Below, one piece after another: positions 58,233-64,000 of a DNA stretch of 64,000 bases. Source of the DNA: Kondoa malvinella (lineage: Eukaryota; Basidiomycota; Agaricostilbomycetes; Agaricostilbales; Kondoaceae). The DNA is taken from contig BCIM01000001.1 of assembly GCA_039545315.1 (NCBI GenBank), forward strand, positions 606,805-670,804, given 5' to 3'. How positions within the stretch are numbered: position 1 is the stretch's first letter; every line of letters begins with the position of its first letter. A model generated the notes under the pieces. That model did no database searches, was not told where the DNA came from, and saw only the letters and a list, made by a program, of their open reading frames with translations. A program made the position numbers and the translations under genes.

Positions 58233-58620
58233 GTCGACTGTCAACGTCGAAAGGCTTCGGCCGCTGTCCTGCACCTGTTGGCTTTCCTCTTGAGCGTCGC
58301 TCGATGCAGGTATACCTCACGCAAAGGGTATCGCCGAAAATGCAGCACGATGTTCAAGACCAACAGCAAAAAGCCTTCCGTGAATTCGTGCGACGCGAGG
58401 GTATGCTGCTCTCTTCCCTTCCTAGCCATTGCTCTGGCCCTCTTCTTTACGTCGCCATAGAAAATGCTGCCAGGTCCATTCCGAGGACTTCTGACAGTAA
58501 CACAGCTCACGCGACAAGACATGTTTCACTGTCCGCGTTACGACTCTTCCTTTGTTTCCTCTCGTTGTTGTCTTCTGTCATATCTGTCTACCCTTCTTAT
58601 CAACGAACAACTACCTCAAT

Positions 58621-59432
58621 ATGTCCCACTCATTCCGTATTGTCTATGCCGTTCTCTTTGCTTTAATAAGCGCTCTGGGAATTGCTCGTGAGCCCGAAGT
58701 AAATCTAGACAGCAAGCCAGGCTGATCCTATGCTATAGAGATTGGCCTCACAGCTAAGCGATGCGAAGTCTATAGAACCGGTGATGCAAACGAATGTGAG
58801 TTCAGCATCATAACATTCTTTCGTAAAGCTCACTTTGGAAGACAGATTCCAGTTACACCCTCTCTCTGATCGTCATCTATATGCTGGTGGTCGCCGCATT
58901 AACCATGGTCTTCGTCTTGCTTCACCCGCTGTTCAATTTGCTCGTCGGGATCATTTTCACTATTCGTATTCAGAATGCAAGTTCTCTTCCGCTCAATGCT
59001 AATACAGACGGTCACAGACGCTTGGGGTGGGCTACTTGCCGCGAGATCTACATTGTCACTGACAGTGCTGACAGTCTTATGGCTCGTCGCTTGCGGCCTC
59101 TACCAATACGAACGAAACGATCTCGAGCAGACGGCTGCGGTTCCGTCTAGACGCTGCCTTCGCTTCCTCTCCAAATCAACTGGTCACCAGGTCAGTATTC
59201 TGCTGCAGTGCAGAGTCCAAGACTGATCCCGTACTTTGTCAGTTTACCGCTATCGGAGCAATCTCTTGGATCGAATTCGCACTGGTCACGATCTTGTTGG
59301 CATATACTGCATTCCAGGTGCACACGGGAAGACGTGCTTTCGGTAGCTTAAAGGCTTCCTTTCGTCGTCGCTGTATGTCGGTCCACTTCTTCCGAGCATA
59401 GCTGGGTCTAACCTGCTGTAGATTATGCATGA
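58621..59432 (+). CDS. MARVEL-like four-helix membrane protein
   Basis: Six exons: 58621..58687, 58739..58795, 58846..58965, 59018..59190, 59243..59372, 59422..59432; 558 bases, 185 residues. Four hydrophobic helices are seen: FRIVYAVLFALISALGIA; LSLIVIYMLVVAALTMVFVL; LLAARSTLSLTVLTVLWLVA; and IEFALVTILLAYTAF. The helix 3 start AWGGLLAARS and the short loops fit the MARVEL-domain proteins common in fungi. Such proteins sit in the plasma membrane or endosomes and are thought to shape lipid domains. The last exon codes only for YYA and the stop. No glycosylation or signal sequence beyond helix 1. Confidence 0.72.
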
Positions 59433-60013
59433 TACTGCAATACGCTTAGGAGGTAGAAAGAAGCAGCGAATCGTATCAGCCGGACAGAGTCCATCAAGGC
59501 TTAGCAGAGCAGTGATGAATGCATAAAGTATTTGATTATCGTTTGCTCTGTGTGCATCAGACAATCTTTACAACGATTCGCGCTCGTCCATCCGTCCGTT
59601 ATCTCCGCATAGAATCCGCCTCCATTCATTGGTCAAATTGCCCAGTATAGGCAACATGAGGAAGCTGAACATAGTCTGCCGTCTCACAGCTGTCCTTGCA
59701 CCTCAGCAACGCCCACACTGAGGGATCAGGACACCCACCTGCCAGGACTTTTAGGAGCCCAATGATCTAGCCAGAGTCATACCAATCCTTTCCAATCAAA
59801 GTAGTCCGTCGCCTGGTCTCGCAATTCCCCCTTAACACACGATAACCTGTCAAGAAGTCGCCATACACTCTGCTATTCAGATTGACAGAGTCCTTCTGGC
59901 ATCGCACGTTGAAATCGGCGAAGCGAGAAGGAGAGAGCTAGAGACTGCGCAGATGCAAGAGATCTTCAGCTCTTGCTTGCCCAACGGTCTCTTCTGCATC
60001 TTCATCATCTTCA
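59433..60013. other. intergenic region between convergent genes
   Basis: About 580 bases. No supported gene or RNA. Confidence 0.45.
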
Positions 60014-60723
60014 TCATCTCAGCGTCACAGTCTCCGTTCGCAGTGCCTTCGTCATAGTCTCCGTGCGTGTCGGTAATGGCCTGCTGCTGAAAGAAGAATC
60101 CGACCGAGAGGTCGAAGTCAAGGAGGTCGCCCTTTCGCCTGAGGAAGAGCGTGAAGCGGACACAGGAGTCGTTGGATCGACAGATTGGGGATCTTGAGGC
60201 TCGTCCATCCAGAGAAAGGAGAAGGATGATGCTGATTCGCCTCCGGGTGTGACAGTTCCGCAACCTTATTCCAGGATAAATAGGTTTCTGCCTAAGAAGG
60301 CCTAATCAACTCACCTTGTCCTGGCTGCCAAGATGTATTACCCTGAACAAAACATTCTCGGTCCGCCCAAGGAGATAATGTGATCTGCGAGCATATGCAT
60401 TAGCTCAATCACCTGGTTTTGGCGCTAGACTGACCCCTTTCGGTTGCGCAGCGTTCTCGCCTTTGGACAAGAATAGTTGAAAGCTGCCGTAGGATATCTC
60501 ATTGGCAGGTGAATAGCATCTCTGCGGAACGCCGTCTTCTATCTTGTATACGTTCGGATTAATCTCTTCATCGCAGTATGATCCAGGTCTAAGTCAATAT
60601 CAGTGTGACCACTCTGAAGAGGTACGAGTCTTACGCCTCGCCATAGAACATGAGAGTAAAGGCTCGAACGGATGAGCCGCATAACAACAGCGGCATGGCA
60701 GCCAACGATATCTGTAGCTTCAT
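60014..60723 (-). CDS. small secreted protein, 187 residues
   Basis: Four exons, 60723..60635, 60588..60435, 60384..60315, 60264..60014; 564 bases. The signal peptide MKLQISLAAMPLLLCGSSVRA is followed by FTLMFYGEAPGSYCDEEIN, ISYGSFQLFLSKGENAA, WADRECFVQGNTSW and GCGTVTPGG, then a Ser/Thr-rich tail that may be O-glycosylated. Five cysteines in the mature part. The first two blocks align by eye with the secreted protein at 41448-42118 (FYDGAEC; SYGNFDLPKSQG), so the two may be distant relatives. No known family recognised. Confidence 0.62.
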
Positions 60724-60962
60724 AGGTGTACAGTGATGGTCAAGAGAGCAAATCAGAGAGGATAAGACAGGCAGAAGCTGTTTAATGAGAAAGGAAAATC
60801 GGAATAGAATAGTTCATCTGGGAAGATCCAACATCTTGATTTCGCTGCGACAGCTTTAGCGCAGACTGTTCCAGCCTTTCTGGACATTGAGAAGGACTTT
60901 ATAGTGCTCTCTTCAGTTGGCTTGACTCTTGAGTGTTTTCTGCCAAACCGTGATATGCAAAC

Positions 60963-62376
60963 ATGCCATTCGGGCTATTTCAGCCTCCATCGCACTCAAA
61001 GAAGAAGAATTACATCTTTCAAGAAGGCACTATAGGCAAAGGGGGCTTCTCGATAGGTGAGACTGCCAACAAAATACCGATCACATAAGTTGATTTCAGG
61101 TTCGTGGCCAGTGAGGAAAGCAAAATGGAACGGAGGTGACAAGGTTGCCAAGACGAGCAAGGACGTAGCTGTCAAGATTGTGCTAAAGACTGCGATCAAG
61201 CGAATAGTGAGTGGTCAAGCTGCACAAGCTGAAGTTCGATGCTCAAGATGTGCAGGACAATTATCTGGCTATACTGGATTGGCTGACGAGCCACAGCACT
61301 TCTCATCCTCATGTCATAACGACTTATGATTGGTTCGAGAGCTCTACAAAGTGGTACATGTAAGGTTCACCCGCTCTCATGGACTAGCTTCCCACTGATC
61401 GCATGCTCTACCAGCACTTTTGAGCTAGCACAAGGCGGAGAGCTCTTCGATCGAGTATCTGCAAGTCCATACTCTGAAGCAGATGGCAAAGAAGCAGCCA
61501 AAGCATTGATCGTGAGCTACCCAAGCTATATTTAGAGTCATAGCTAATACTCGACAGGACGCTGTGGGCTACTGCCACGAACAAGGCATGGTGCATAGAG
61601 ACATCAAGCTGGAAAACTTCTTGTTTCGAGGTCAAGATCCGAAAGACTTTGTTCTGTCCGACTTTGGCATAGCTGAAGTCTTGAAGGATCCGAAAGAGAA
61701 AGAAAAGCTGTTTGAGATTTGTGGGACGCCTGGATATACCGCACCTGAAATTTACAAGAGCACGGGTTATGACAGAAAGTGCGATGTATAGTGAGTGCTT
61801 CATGCGAGTCTACAGCTGTTTCTTAAGCACCAATACAGTTCTGCGGGGATGGTCATCTACGCAATGTGCGCATTTGACAGCACTCTAATGATTCTTACAG
61901 CTGACTTGAGTACAGGCTCACCGCATGGTCGCCTTTCAGCTCGTCAACTTCAGAAGGACTGGTCGCGGAAACGCTCAAGGGTGATATTAAGTTCCCCAAG
62001 TCTCGGTGGAGCGGTATCTCGAGCGAATGTAAGCCTTTTCTCATTGGCTGGGCCCTTGGACTGATCAGTGAATACAGGTAAAGATCTGATCAAGACACTG
62101 CTTGCGATGGATCCCGAGAACCGTCCATCAGCGAGAGAAGCTCTCTTACATCCCGTGAGCTGCTTCCATATAACTATCGCTCTAGCTCATCGCATCCAGT
62201 GGTTTGTATCACCTACCTCACCTTCACCCAACGAGCAATCGCAAGCTTCTCTGGCGCCGCCGGAAGAGGAAGGTGCATCGCTCAAGAAGGTGCCTACCAT
62301 CATGTCGCAAGAGCATCCTATCGTTCGGAGGTTGACTACGCACGGGTCGGAATCGTTCAAGAAGGATCACAAGTAA
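60963..62376 (+). CDS. protein kinase, CAMK group
   Basis: Nine exons: 60963..61056, 61112..61206, 61256..61359, 61415..61511, 61558..61790, 61839..61865, 61916..62028, 62078..62154, 62200..62376; 1017 bases, 338 residues. Kinase motifs: IGKGGFSIVRKAKW (glycine loop), VAVKIV, ELAQGGELFDRV, MVHRDIKLENFLF, LSDFGIAE, CGTPGYTAPEIY, and the C-lobe AWSPFSSST and MDPENRPSAREALLHP. The 'GGELFDR' and 'GTPxYxAPE' patterns place it in the CAMK group. The C-terminal 55 residues are disordered with no clear calmodulin site. Intron 1 ends at 61111 rather than 61099: only this choice gives the usual GxGGFSxVRKA loop. It lies within the F-box/LRR-like cluster. Confidence 0.83.
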
Positions 62377-62493
62377 CATGCTGTCTTTAATAGTTGTACA
62401 TTTGTAGTAATGAGACAACCTTCCATTAGCACATGTCCAAGTCGATCAACACCGGCAATTTATCCATCCCGCTCTTTCTAGTCATCAGCCACA

Positions 62494-64000
62494 TTAAAAT
62501 CGATATCGACTCATTTTCTTGAGCTCCCACAGCTTACCAATGAGCTTTTGCAACTTCCACCTGAAATCGCATTCCACATCTATTCCCCTTGCTTTACACA
62601 CCCTATACAATGTCGCGAATTGCTTCGAGTACATCTTCAATTCATCATCAACACTCTCGTTCCACCTGCCTGTTTCAAAGATTTTGTTGGTCTTGTCGTA
62701 GATCTTTTGCGGGTGTGGATTGTAGGTGAATGTTTTCAAATGAGGAGGAGCTGACTCGGTACCTTGCGGCAGGGAATCAAGTGACATCAGAGAAAAGGAG
62801 ATATCTTCGATTCTGCTTCTTTGGAGCTTGAGATGTCGTAAATTAGATGGTAGCGCTTCCCAGAGAGATACCGAAATGACATGACACGGAAGAGAAAAGG
62901 TTTCGAGGTTGATTGTGGCCCCCAACAGAATTTGCAAATGCTCCGCGCGGATCTGCCCCTGGCCATCACCTAGGAAGAACTTTTCATGAGCTGGCCTTGC
63001 ATACCGCTATAGCTTTGCTTACTGTCGAGTTTTAGATCCAAGCGGGTCAATAAAGGCAGTAATCCCGCAAGAGCGAGACCGCTCAAAGCCTCAACCTCTG
63101 TCACCGGTATTGTCAAAGCCAGTGTCCGTAGAGTCCTCCACTTTAGCCCGATCATGGTCAATTCCATATCACCGAATTGGCCAGGCCAAACTCTCTTGGT
63201 CAAAGCATAAAATTTCAGAGATGGCAAGCTGTTTCCGGCTTGGAAATGAGTCTTGTTCCCAGTGTCGCCTATCAATGGCGAAGGCTGTTTGGACGCAAGC
63301 TCGCTCAATCTGTGCGCAAGGCATCCGGTACACTTTGTAGTAACGCAGGACATTTCTTGGACATTCAGCTCTTCGAGGTCGAAACAGTTATAGTATTGTT
63401 TGCTAGAAGGGGTAATGCACTCGCTGGAACAGAGACGAAATACAGGCGCAAGCTCTTCAAGCTACGAATGAATCCAGCTGATTGTAAAGCAGTCTGTGTT
63501 GGATGCCAGGATACTCCGCCCATTGTGAGGCTCTTCAAATTGGTCACGAGCTTGAAGAGATCCACCAAGGCCGAAGTAGGCAATACACGGACTTTCGGCG
63601 AGCCAAAGGTCGTCCATCGCAAAGCCACCATCGTCAGAGAAGCCCTCGATATATCGTATCGAAGGGAATTCGACATCGTGTGTCGCTATGGGCGGACAGA
63701 AGGTCAATTTCTTGCACAAAAAAGCCAGATCCGGCCGTAGTCGTAGCGTTTCGCGCAGTGAGAGTAACCGGTCGACCGATTCGAGAGAGAAGGATGCATA
63801 AAGCAGTATCCGACTGTATAGAGAAATGAGCAAGAGACTGTTCTTCAGAGAGAACAAGCATACCCGACGCCTATAGTTGCACGACTTTGAAAGAGACTTT
63901 TGAGTATCCAACTTCGATTGCCAGATCTTATTCCTTGCTTTTCAAAGGCATACGCATCTTCCCAGATTGGCACTAGCAGCTCTAGAGGCAAGCGATCCAT
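62494..64000 (-). CDS. F-box/LRR-like protein, copy 3
   Basis: Five exons: 64000..63864, 63813..63629, 63591..63444, 63402..63023, 62969..62494; 1326 bases, 441 residues. The start codon is the last three bases of the window. MDRLPLELLVPIWEDAY is an F-box-like helix with the same MDRL start as copy 1. LRR-like blocks LVTNLKSLTMGGVSW, FDLEELNVQE and LPSNLRHLKLQRSR follow, then PHLKTFTYNPHPQK. Introns 2 and 3, both about 40 bases, were needed to carry the frame and are placed at GATG/GTGGCT and CCT/GTATTT. If they are not real introns the copy would be frameshifted. Paralogous to copies 1 and 2; function unknown. Confidence 0.62.

Overview
The window reads as a gene-dense, intron-rich fungal nuclear segment, most likely from a basidiomycete with a compact genome. 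Almost every gene is split by GT-AG introns of 40 to 60 bases, and many exons are very short. The conserved genes are standard fungal orthologues: LTV1, NTE1, a germinal-centre kinase, a GEN1/YEN1 nuclease, GRR1, UTP11, a CHK2-type kinase, NUDCD1, BUD22, UAP1, ALG10 and TRAP-alpha. I cannot name the species. Exon joins were built by hand, and I kept those where the phases close and the joined length is a multiple of three; the exceptions are stated.

Layout. 1-5.65 kb: 3' end of LTV1 (+) and complete NTE1 (-). 6.6-10.1 kb: a secreted Cys-rich protein (+) and a GCK-type kinase (-). 10.7-14.2 kb: a GEN1-like nuclease (+), then the most unusual gene of the window, a protein built from several copies of the histone H3 N-terminal tail without the histone fold. 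15-18.5 kb: a protein of unknown function and a basic protein with a helix-hairpin-helix-like segment. 18.6-23.2 kb: GRR1 (-) and UTP11 (+). 24.5-27 kb: a FunK1-type kinase (-). 27.1-30.8 kb: five adjacent broken gene pieces (RSP5-like, dynamin-like GTPase, SUR7-like, SAC3-like and a single-pass membrane tail). 30.9-35.7 kb: two divergent paralogous seven-helix membrane proteins. 36-41 kb: CHK2-like kinase, NUDCD1, BUD22. 41.4-48.8 kb: a small secreted protein, a 19-exon MFS transporter, a HxxxDG acyltransferase and UAP1. 49-54.3 kb: ALG10, a TDT-family anion exporter and TRAP-alpha. 54.6-64 kb: three paralogous F-box/LRR-like genes on the minus strand, with a MARVEL-like protein, a secreted protein and a CAMK-type kinase among them; the start codon of the third paralogue is the last three bases of the window.

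Functional themes are mixed, as usual for fungal chromosomes: ribosome assembly (LTV1, UTP11, BUD22), secretory glycosylation and ER (UAP1, ALG10, TRAP-alpha, NTE1), DNA repair and checkpoint (GEN1, CHK2), and lineage-restricted families (H3-tail protein, F-box/LRR trio, seven-helix pair, secreted proteins). The strongest candidate for something new is the H3-tail protein at 13379-14204. Its N-terminus after Met removal would match histone H3 residues 1-18 except for Ala7 to Ser, and a second long copy sits near its C-terminus with an intron at the same codon. A second theme is extreme exon fragmentation, including a 7-nt and an 8-nt exon that each carry a catalytic aspartate codon.
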